A DNA stretch of 64,000 bases. Origin: Liolophura sinensis. Lineage: Eukaryota > Mollusca > Polyplacophora > Chitonida > Chitonidae. Under the pieces are notes generated by a model that searched no databases, was not told the DNA's origin, and worked only from the letters and a program-made list of their open reading frames with translations. The translations under genes and the position numbers were made by a program. The DNA lies in the NCBI RefSeq assembly GCF_032854445.1, contig NC_088301.1, positions 8,922,281 to 8,986,280 of the forward strand. Reading direction: 5' to 3'. Shown one piece after another: positions 13,601-25,600 of the stretch. Within the stretch, counting starts at the first letter, position 1, and every line of letters starts with the position of its first letter.

Positions 13601-16600
13601 ACAAGATACATGAATGAATGATTATGGCTTAACACCACATCGGCAAATTTCCAGCCATGTGGCGAGGTGCAACATACATTTATCGTGATACTATTCAGTT
13701 TTCACTGTATTATGATACTTGTTATAACATCAGACTTCAGGCAATACTCAGGCATTTTAGAGTACATGTAAGGCAGCAAAATGATGCTTGTAAAGGAATG
13801 TTCTAGCTACAGTGTTTGAAATATCCTCTGGTAATATTACCCTCACAGGATGGCAATATCGTTCACATTCAGTGACCCTTTTTTACGTGAATCCAAGGAG
13901 ATTCCTCTACTTTTGGTTTACAGTTGTCGGCAACAGTGTAACTCTGGGATTCCTGTAGAAACCATATTAAGTCCTGCATTAGTGGGATTCTCCAACAGAA
14001 GAAAATAGTTACACAAGTATTGGTGTTGTAATATGGTACATGTACATATGTCAGAATGGTATGATATTTTCTGTTACGTCGTATCCTGGGGCCTCTGTGG
14101 CCGAGAGGTTTAACACACATGGCGCATTGATCCAGGAGCATCTCACCAGTGTGGTCACTGTGAGTTCAAGTCCAGCTCATGTTGGACTGCCAGCAACCAG
14201 CAGGTCTGCAAGCAACCTATGGAGCTATTTGATGTGTCCTTTGCTGAACTTGTCTGTGGTACAAGTACATTCTTCAGCGTTTTGACTGTATATGAGATGA
14301 GTGTACATTTGTTTAGTGTGGATAGGGATGAAACTTAATGTGTCTAGATTGCAGTGCATACATGAGCAGTTGCTGTGTTAGAGGTCTGTTTAGTAGAGTT
14401 GTCAGCTTTTTTTTTGAGCTGGGTTTCTTCTCAGCTTCAATTTCAAAGGACTTTTGCATTCTGTTGCCAGATAAGAATGAAACGTGACGAACTGCTGACG
14501 TAATTTTGTTGAAATCCCAGATTTATGGGAGACACTTGGAAACCTTTTCTGACGTTATCTACTAACAAATACGCTCATCACGTGTGACGAAGGTGTGAGA
14601 ATGGACGGTTGGATAATGTTATCAATTTTTATCCTCTGGACCTGGATGCCTCAATTACCCCATTCTTCTGATGCTTTGGTCTGTGAAGCTTAAGAGGTAT
14701 AAACTCGGCGGGGATTTTAATTAAGTTGGTTTTGGGGGTGATTGACAGTTTTAGCCATTACTGCCTCTCTGAGTTTCACGTAAGATGGATTAGTGATCTA
14801 GTGCCCAGCACACCCAAGGGTTAACTACAGATAAAGGGCTGTGTTGATAGGAAATTGAACACTGATTGATTGGGGCGAAATGGTTAAAGGCCTGGCAGGT
14901 TTTACTTGTGACCTGCCCATTTTTGGAATTTAAATGGGAATAAATTGGTAGATTACACTAGAGGAACATTAAGCCTTATAGCTTTGAGTGCCTCAGGAAT
15001 ACAGTGTGCTTGCTGGGAAACAGGGCCTTGCTGAGATTATTGGTAATGATTTTGGAATCCATTTGGCCACTGTGACAGAAACACAGATGCACCACGCTGG
15101 AGCACTTCTGATGCATTAGAGTATTTTTCAGGAATGACATTGAAGGCTTCCAGTTGTTCTGTTTCTAGAAGTGTTTAACTCATTGTTTTTATTTTTACCT
15201 CTAACATTAATTGTTTCATAGCATGAATATTTCCTGATCACATTATTCTCATAGCATGCATTAATAAGTGCATGATATGAATGAATTTTTTTTACAATCA
15301 TGCCAGTATACAGTTGACTACAATAACATGCACTGTATTTTGTCCATAACTTTGTTACTCATTTTGTCGGATTCTGAGAGTTTTTTTGATGATCTTAGAG
15401 ATGTGTTTTGAGGTTTTGTGTGGAAGATAGGTTATTATCCTGTCAGAAAATTTTAAGTTTATACAACACCAATAGTAATGTTTCATTACCTTTATTTGCC
15501 TGTAAAAATATATGTTTTGGGGGCAAAATTTTAGGTACAATGCAGTACCCCCATTAATACCGGTCACATTAAGTTTCCATCAGCACAAATCATGGCTGTC
15601 TTGCCCAGGCTGAATCTCTATAGGGCTGATCACTTTGGCCAAAATTGCCTGGTTTTGTCTGTGAGGTTAATATGTCTAACATGTCCTATAAACAATAATT
15701 GGCATTCAGCTCCTGGTCTAGTGGCCATGACTGAGCTAATAAAATTTCATTAGTCTGCTTGACTTTGACCTTGATGAGGCAACTCAGGCACCAGTAAATC
15801 AGTGAAAAGGGTTTGGCTTCTCACAGACTTAATTCCTGATATTTCCGACCTGATATTTCTGACCATACAAGCTTCTCACAGACAAATTGGTTTTGAGCGC
15901 GTCTTATTTGTGTTCAGGGAAAGGGCCTATTGCTGTTCATTTTAGCCTCGGACCTTCAATTGATATAAGTGAAGGTTACTTTAACCAGTGATTTGTGTTT
16001 ATTTAAAGCTTTTTCAATTTGTTAAGAAAACCACCAACCAGCTATCTGAATAACCTTACATTTGGACAGTTTGATTTCAAAAAGTTCAAAAGTGATTGCC
16101 ACAGCATTAGTGATTTCAAACCAGTCCATCAGGGGTAAATTACCAGTTCATATTGATGCAGATTCTTGAAGGATTATTGTGCGGATCTAAATATCTGTCC
16201 TAAGTATAAAGATTATAACTTGTTTAACAGTATATTACCATTAGGGCCTCTGAGAAACATAATTATGACTATAAATCCACCAAAAACAATAGATTTACTA
16301 CCCTAGCCGATCTCCAACCCGCCGTCACTAAAGGTCAGCGGTGATGTCATAGGTGGCCAACCCAAGTCTAGCTGGCTTATGTAACCTGGGAATTCGTAAT
16401 GTCATTTTTAAGATTGATTCTAGCTACACAGAAGCAAATATACTGCTGTATCAATTGGAACCCATAGAGGACAGCAATGAAGTTCCGATTTCTTTGTCTA
16501 GGCATTTCCAACCACGCTGGCTATACGGACTGATAAGCTATAGCTTTATCCTGTGTTACACTGTAGGTCAACATTTCCTGTCTATATCAGATTTAATATT

Positions 16601-19600
16601 GACTATTCTTTCCTTCTGTCTGCTTCACAACAAATATCATTCTATCCCCCAAGTGGATTTATTTCAAAAATTGGTTCTCGGGAATTAATTTTCATGCATT
16701 TAATTAAGGCAATACTGAAAGAGAAATTCTTTCAACTGTTTAATTTTCCTAGTTATATTATGGCGGGAATTACTCATAATTCTTATTATTATTAGATTAT
16801 TTGATGATTGACTGTAATATTTTGTGTGTTTATTGGGGTATAAACAAAAAAAAAAACGCTATGCAAACCGTATGAATCCGTGTAGTAGTTCATATAAAAG
16901 TATGAACTGCGTTTTTTTTTTTCATGTAAATGAAAATCCCACTGCCCGCTGTGTATGAATCTGAACAGTGTTTTTTTGTGTATACCCCAATAAACCTAAA
17001 AAATATTACAGTCAAAATCCTTACATTTTAAGTTAAGGAATAAAAGGATGTTTTCCTTTCATTCCAAACTCTGAGAAATGTTAGTCAATTGTTTTGAAGA
17101 AGGGAATGCCGCAGGCTCCAGAATACACTTTTTATGAAGGAGGTCATTTGGGCGTATTGGATTGGTGATCAAAATTCTACCATTACTAAGCAACGTCACA
17201 TGCACAGCAAGCCAAATAACGAGGCAAAGTTTACATCTGAGGGTTGTTTGAAAAAGAATGAAAACATTTAGAAGGTGAATTCCATGCTAGAAAACTCTGG
17301 GCGCAGAAGATGCAGAAGGAGTTGAATTTATTTCATGAGACACATTTTCAAGGCGACAAGGCATTTGCGCTGCTCATAACGGACTACTACTGTTTGCACG
17401 CCAAGGATATGCGGGAGGTGACTTCATCATGCAGGTTGCAAACATGTGGATGTATCTCAATATTTCAAACATACTGGTCGTCACGTTGGTGAGTGATTTT
17501 GATCAGACTGGCTCATTTTGGCGGGAACTCGCACTCGGCTGTGCATATACTTTGCTGACCTAGCAGGAGGAGTTTCTCAAAGGAGTCGTCATGTTACGCC
17601 GGTCACAAATGCCAAGGCGACATATGCAATATGCGGATTCATAGTGATTAGGCCGGCACATTAATGATTCATGCTCATTAATTCTATATATGAATATTTC
17701 AAGAGGAAATGTCAAAAAATCATCAGAATTCTGCCCAACCCAGTTTTCTCATTATTTTCTGTAATATCCCGTATCAGTTTTTCCAGATGTGCAGCTGGTA
17801 ATAAAGCTAAAGGGCAACAACACAAACTGATGTTTGAGGCCTTACTGGGGCAGTATGTGCAGTTTTTTTTGGACACTATCATGAGCCCAGCAGGGCATAT
17901 ATTGTTAACACTGTTTAATAGCTAAATTTCTCTGGCTATAAGGAATGTTGGATTGAAAGGTTCCTGACAGTTTTCTTGGCAGAGAAATTACAGAGCCTGT
18001 CTTTATTATAATGGAACACGGCAGGTATCTTTTTGACCTGGTTATGAATTGTACATGTGGAATAACACATAGGTGTCTTAATGCATTGAAATGTGCAGAT
18101 TTTGAAGAGGGAATGTTTAATGTGCATATCTGCATGCGTGCATATACGTTGTAGATGGCTACTCAGAATGATTTTGTTCAAACTATTCACAAAATGCAAT
18201 AATGTTGCTGGGTTTTAACTAATTACCTGGCATAGCTAATGCCATACCCAGAGTGTTGACGTCAGCGATATGGGTCGTAATTTTTGCTTTGAATCTTGCA
18301 CGTTTAATGCTTCCAGTTTAATTTACTGTGAAAGAGAATGGCTTGAATTCTTTGTTCCCAAAGTAATATGCATTTAGCAAGTAAGCCACTGGTAAAGCTG
18401 TCTTATTACTGTAATTCATAAAGAAGTCCATTTGCCAAGCCAGAAGCAAGCGTGTTTTCTCAAGCTCCTTGCACCTTTGAGGTACAGGGTAAGGATGGCC
18501 AAAGTCATTATGCCTTGCAAGGACTAAGTGGTCCAGTGTGTTTCTCTGGATTAAATCAACCTGTCTTTGTTGTGGCACAATGTACAGGATAAAGCCTTTA
18601 GTTTCCAGAGATTAGGGAAGTTTCTCTGTGAGATAGATTCACACAAAAAGGAAATTTGCGGTTATTGACTGAAATGGACAAAAAAAAACCCTGCAGTTTC
18701 GTGCCTAAGTCCCAAGTGTATATTGATTGAAAACAGAAAGATTTCTATCATGTTGTCCAAAGAGCTCTCTGTAGAAATGCTGTTGCCACAACTGGTGCCG
18801 AGGTATGTGAATTTTTTATAACTTTATACCTTTTTTTTTATTTTTACATTTAAATTGAGATGAACTTATCTGTGTCTTTCCTTTTAGACAGTGTTAGGGG
18901 TCGTTGCCAAACAAGCTTGCTTCTGGCTTGGCAAATGGACTTTTTTATGAATTACAGTAATAATACAGCTTTACTAGTGTGTGTGTGTGTGTGTGAGGGT
19001 TGGGGGGGGGGGAATGGAGTGATTTACTTGAAATTAGGATTCATTGTCAGAAATACATGTATTCTATCCATTAACATGGCATAAGTATTTTGTGTGCCTA
19101 AATTTTACACTCGTCTGTATTAGAAGACATCCTTAAAAGAATGTTACGCTGATTTATAGATATACTGGGAACATTTGCTTATTCCTTTCGACCGAAGCTA
19201 GTGGATGTAAGTGTCCAAAAACCTTTTTGTTTACAAAGATGGACAAACTGATAAGGATCAAGGTAGTCTGAATTGTTTTAATAAATTGTTACAAATATCC
19301 TGGGTGTTATAATCCTTTTTTTGTAAATCGCAAGACAGTCATACAGAAACAAAATATCTCTGTTGTTTCCATTTTTGCCTGATTTTGCTTCATCCAGGAA
19401 CACCTGTCACAAGTTGCTGATATACATGCATGTATATATACATGTAGGCACAAATAACGCTGCACTTGGGAATGCTTTTGATGTGCTGTGCCTTACATGG
19501 CATCATGTTGGCCTGTGGCACCAGCTGGACATCAGGCAAATAGCATAGAAATGACTGAAGATTTTGTATATTCTTCTTGCACCGTGAAAAAATAGTCCCA

Positions 19601-22600
19601 GACTCATTTGCATATGTGAATAAGTTACATTATATGTGCCATTTATAATATCATCTGAAATGGTTCCAAGATTCATTGAGAGGAATTATTTAGTGCACAG
19701 TTGTTCAAAACCTGACATCCAGGACATCTTATGTGATCAAAAGCCATACATCGTCCTTGTCACATAGTGGTTTTACGGGACAAGAGACATCAGAGAAAGC
19801 CAGATAAGTGCACCACTCACTCATACGGGGCATTAACTATAACGAGATTCTTCGTTTTGCTCTGTGCATATAGTCGCGTCTCAACAGCTCTTGTTTTTCC
19901 CCAGCGTTATAGAATACCCTCTAATGTGTTTAATGGCCCCATAAATTCCCCTCACAGGTAATCTGGTAATGGATTGAGTCTTGGGCTCGTAGCTGGTAGC
20001 CCGTGGCTCTTGAGATTCAGAGTGTTAGGAGTGTCTCACTGTAAATGAAAGTGTTGATGTAATTAGGGGCTGTTTGGTGCAAGATTTCTCACAATGGAAG
20101 ACAGTTTCATTAGTTTTTTGCGCTTGAGTCTGTTGTACTCCGTGCTGACATTGTTATTACTGGAAAGAGGAAAATTTGTCTTTGTAGAATTTTCTATTCC
20201 TGGCCATTGAGATTGGCATGTATTAAAGATTGTTATAACAAGGTATTATTAGTGCAGTAGAGTTGAATAGTACTGTAAATCTTACACCTTTTCAACCAAT
20301 AAAGCACTTTCTTCAGCGGAAGTTATGTATACAAATATTATGAAAATGATGCTAAGATGATTTGTTTGTGTCACTAACGATGCAAGCATCACAAGACTGC
20401 AGATTATTTCTCTGAACCTTATAGTTCTCTTAGAATGTTTGAAAATATTGGTTGCAGAGGTGGTTGAAAAGGCTGAAGAATCAGCGTAAGTTACCCATCT
20501 TCATTTCAGGTTAAAATGCGCATGCAGTACATTACTAATAATTTGATAAATTTTTTTACCAACTTATCTCATGCTAACAGCTGTTAATAAAAGTTGGTTA
20601 GAATTCATGTGAGATTTTCTGTGATAATCTCATAACTTGACATGATTTTTCACCAACAAATCACTATTCTGCTTGCAACAGGGTGATTATGTGTACGTGA
20701 AGAAAAATACAGTGACATTATACTGGGTGGTGATTGAAATCACAATCATTGCATAGAAATATTCCGGTGTAAAGGCAGTTGCTCTTGTTTGTTTGGCTAA
20801 CCTCAATATTGTTTATGTATTTGTAGGTAAAGGACGGTACTTTACTGAATGACGTTGGCACATCTATGAGTGGCCTGGCCTCCAAGGTAAGATAGCAAAA
20901 CAACCTGTTACATATCACCACAACTTAGCTGTTTGGTGCCTAATTCACACATTTAAAACATTTAACATTTCCATGTGACAGTTTGTTTTATTTCGATTGA
21001 TTCATCCACTTTGTAGGGCCACTTAAGAGCTATTTGATAAGTCGGACTAATTTCTTGTCAGAAGAATTGAAGCGTTGGTATCAAAAGTATCATTTTAAGG
21101 CCTTTATCTGCTTCTGAAAGTTAATTTCTAGGCACCATACTGTAATTGAAATACATTACCAGTATTTGTGCTTGCTGTACTGGTATGAATATCTTATTCT
21201 TGTATGTATATAGAGATGAGTGGTTTAAGGTGTTATGCTGGCGATTACAAGAAGTTCAGTCTTCACATTCAGTTCTTACTGGCTCATTGCTGTCTTCAGA
21301 CTGTGCCCTCCTGCATTCATGAATATGACCACCTTTGTTTAGTAGAATTATTCCTGAGGATGGTTTATATTGCCATTAATTTTTTTTTCCTGATGTTCTG
21401 TTGCCCACCTACCAATACTTTATATCAGTTTTTATTATTTGTTTGACTTGTCCCTTGAGGTTTATGGTTTACGGTGTGGATTTATGATTTGCTTTGGCAA
21501 GTGGGAAGATCTTCCGGCAACCTGCAGATGGTCGTGGATTTCCCCCGGGCTCTGCTCGGTTTCCTCCCACGGTAATGCTGGCCGCCGTCGTCGTATAAGT
21601 GAAAAACTAGTATTCTTGAGTATGGCGTAAAATACCAATCAAATAAAAAAGATAAATAAACATGATTTACTTTGTGGCTGTACAGTGTTGACATCAGATA
21701 TCAATGTGACTATGGTTTTGTTCTTGTCCCCAGTTAACATCTGTCAGTACAAAGGGCTGGAAGGATCTGTCCTCATTATGGGGTGAACCCAAGACGACCT
21801 TGGCCACAGCCGACACCAGCCCTGGAGAGAAGACTTCTCTACTGGCCATGAAAGCAGATGGGTAAGCGGAAGCTTTGGGTAGAAAATTACAGTGTGTATG
21901 TACGACCTTGTTCCCAGGAATTTTAGAGGTAGTTGTGTTCCTGCCCCAAGATAGAACGTCATCATGTGTGGGGAAAGTTTGCCAGTTACTTAGTGGGAAA
22001 GACCAGTGGTTTTGTCCTCGCTACTTTAGCCATCTCATTCCAGTTAATAGAAAAGACAGGAGAAAAGGTGTATGAGCGTTCCAAAGGGACAGAACTGGTG
22101 CCAGTGTACCTTCACCCAGATGTTTAGGTGGCCTTTATAATAATATAATAAAATATTATGTAATGGGGGTAGTACAGTTGCACACACAAACTCAGTCAGC
22201 CTAGGCTGATCTTCCCCGAGGCCCTCAGAGGAAAAGAAAATAATATACATTACTGTAATTCTTCAAACTTTTTGCATGTTTGCAAGATGTTTATTTAAGC
22301 ATATTCAGAGGGTTAGACTGATAAAATTATACTTTTTGTGGAGCCCAGAAACTGGTCATTCCATCCAGTGTAGTTTTATCTCCAAAATCATATTAAAAAT
22401 GTGCATATATGGGGCTGAAAGTTGCTCTGTCATATGCGAAAAAAGTTGAGAAAATAGATTAGTAATAAATCTAAGCTATTTTGCTGATAAACTGATTAAG
22501 CCCATTGGTTGCAAAACAATTAACTCAAGTACTACCATATAAATCAGACAACAAAGTATTAGATGTACATGTAGGGCATGGTGATAAGGGATGTGATCAG

Positions 22601-25600
22601 TGCAGTAGCAACCTGTGCTGACCTGGACCTCAGGCAACCAGGGAAGCTGTCTAGACTGTCACTCCCTGAGTTCTTTAGGCTTTTGTGGTTCAGGGTCTTC
22701 AGTTTCATGACCAAGGGGGCAGCTAGCCATTTGGCCTTTTGCTTTGAAAATAAAACCACAATAAAACTGGGTTTGTCTCTGGAAGGTGATAAAAGTACAC
22801 AGTAAATAGTGTTTATGGAGCTTGTTGTCTGGGGAAGCAGTCACAGATGTTGTATGCAACTCTTGGTCATGCTGGTTAAGAGCTAGAAGCAATAGTTGGA
22901 ATAGTAAGAGTGTTGTGTACATACAGGGTGTCAGGATGGTGCACGACTTCTGGGACACCCTGTATACGTAGTCTGATTGTGGAATTCCTTTTGATTGTAG
23001 CTACATGTACCAAGCTCTGTTCATGGAAACAAGAAGCATAGCATTTGTTCTTTTATCCTTTCCTTCTATAAAATTAAGATCCAACTATTTGGTTGAAGGA
23101 ATGAAGAATAGACATGTTGGTTTTAAGAAAACATTTATAGTGTAACTGTATATATACCCTGCATTCAAGATGATGTTTTGTAGTTTTAAAGAGGAGTCAT
23201 AGCTGTGAGGGCACATATAGATTCAAATGTGTAGTTTGGCGACAAGCATGTGTAGCTTTCTGGCAGATAATATTCCTTAATTATTAATGCCGGGCACATT
23301 TGTAAATTTTGGGAGTGCTCGTGACATATAATTTGAGTTATTTTATAAAGCGAGATAGAATTCTATCTGGAAATGGTGTCTGTCTTGAGGTTAGGTGAGT
23401 GTTTGCTCCTCCCACACAGAAGATTGCACCATTTGAAATTTTAAAATAATAAGGGTTTCTCGTCCTTTTAGTCCACTGTATAATTATTATCATTGCGAAA
23501 ACAAATTGACCTTTACACTAACAGCCACTTCCTGCTCTCCAGGCAATTTGTAATTCTCATCATTATTTGGGGGTCTGTCATTATTACCAACAGAAGATCA
23601 GAGCAAGATTGCCATGACACCTTTTATGCCTACATTGCAAATACACGGTGTCCCAGAAGTCGCACAACATCCAGGTTGAGTTTGAATGCTTGAGCTACAG
23701 AGCGGTTGTGTTGCCAAATCTCTTTCAAACATATTAACCAATTCAACTCTTTCTTGTACTGTAGGTTTATTAGCCATAATTAACCCTGAAAGAGAGAAAA
23801 AAAATTAAAATCAGTATTAAATCTGAGAAAAAAAATGAAAATCAGGATGGTGCATGATTTCTGGGACACCCTGTATAGGAGGGACATTTTGACTTGCACG
23901 TGTCAGTGGGTAGATGGCTGTATGATTTTGTTGATAAGGCCATGGCAGGGGGGGGGTTTTTTGCGATGAGAATGAATATTTTTTCAATGTTGTTGGAGAG
24001 TATACAAAAATGAAAAAGCACCTACTGTGTGGAAAATGTGGAGCCTGGACAGTCGCTGGCTGCTCAAAACATTATATTTATGTGATCTTGACAAACAGAA
24101 ACAATATAAAAAACATGGAGATGGGGTAAAATAAAAAGAGGAATTTTCAGTTTTATTTCATTTTCCATGTTTGGATTTTTTTAGTATCTGCTCGCCCGTA
24201 AAACACAAAGTAAAACTGGTGTCAGCTGGGTGGGTGTGTGTGGCATACATGTTATCATGTGGGCATTTTGCCTCAAGAACTATAAATTAGATCAAACCAT
24301 TCGATCTGGCGCACACCATTGGTTTGAGTTTAACAGTGTGAATAACAAAAATGGGGCAGAGTGTATGTGTTTTACAAACACCTAGCGTAGCATCTAGTTC
24401 ATGAATATGCATGTTTTGAAGTTTTTCACAATATACATATTCATGTACAGTGCCTTTACTGTCGTTCAGAAACTATTTTCTTAAAGCATTGTGTTTGCAA
24501 CACTGATAGGCTCAAGTCATGCTCTTGATGGTCTGGCTTTGACATTGGTGTAAACTTTGTCAAGAAATTTGTAGCACCTGCTGAAAGACAGAGTGTTTAC
24601 TCCCAGCACTTTCTCTACCAGTAAAACTTCTCGCCATTGTAAAAGTGAAAAATGTAGATCCAAAAATCTATCTGTTACTTCATTTCAAATGTGACAAAAT
24701 ATTCAAGTGTTTGATCGTGAGAAATTATTGTGAGAGAAATACACTTTGTCATGCTTATTCTCCACAAATCCACATTCGATTTCTATCCATCCACTTCAGT
24801 AAATCACCTTACTGTTCTGATCCTCAAGTGTTTGCCCTAAAGCCTGTCCAATCCATTCACTGGCCATATTTGCCATCTGGAAATAGCTGTGGTGTAAACA
24901 GAACAGTTAGGTGTCGTGTGAGGAACGTGCCCCTTCATCTTTGGTTAGAGTATGACTTGTTGGCTGCATTTTCACAGCACCCACGGTGAGAACGTGCCTG
25001 GGGGAGGAGAACACATCCCGTTCTCTCTACATTTAAGACCACTGCGTACACAGGCATTGGCACATCCCTTCTCATTCCTCTCCCCCTGAGGTTTTAATAT
25101 GAGTAGGGCTGGAGTTGTTGAATGGAGTTTCTTTGTTTTATCATCTTGAGTATTATGATAGAGAATAAGAGAACAGAGCTTCCTGTTGCTTGTTGAACAC
25201 CAAACCTAGTAATTAACTGTACTTTAGTGAATGTGTAAGTTCAAAAATTAACAGATACTAGTACATGTACATTTGAAACACATATGGTGTTATGAAATGA
25301 AATTTCCAGAAATTTTCAATTGTCGAATATGGAATATATTATATTTTTGAAAAAAACAAAGTAGCTAACAGGTGTGCATGAGTTCTTAAAATGAAATTAA
25401 TTTTGGAGTGAAAAGTGGTCAAAATATAATGCTAACAGGTAAAGTTTTATTTTTATCTGATTCCTCTGTCAGGTTTGATCTGAAGCTTTCCAGACAACTA
25501 CATGTTATGCCCCCTTGTGAATGCAGTGTGGCCATCTTAATTGATTGTGCACCTGTCCATTGGAGATGTGTTCATTTGTGGTGTAAACTTGTGACCAAGA

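Larger units (their letters stand above)
12375..20826. other. intron between duplicate exons B1 and B2
   Basis: The intron of about 9.1 kb also contains the MITEs at 11814, 16808 and 18387, a SINE head at 14087, a TGAATGAATGATTATGG...CACATCGGCA fragment near 13610-13675 resembling a molluscan interspersed repeat, and a GT microsatellite. No coding exon is supported. Confidence 0.6.

Noticed and set aside
16353-16688. 111-codon ORF in an ArfGAP1 intron
   Set aside because: No domain, no splice sites or homology recognised; expected by chance in this length of AT-rich DNA.
20457-20486. Possible extra ArfGAP1 exon (VVEKAEESA) between B1 and B2
   Set aside because: GCAG and GTAAGT sites flank it, but it is 26 or 28 nt and would break the phase-0 frame between B1 and B2; no family counterpart.
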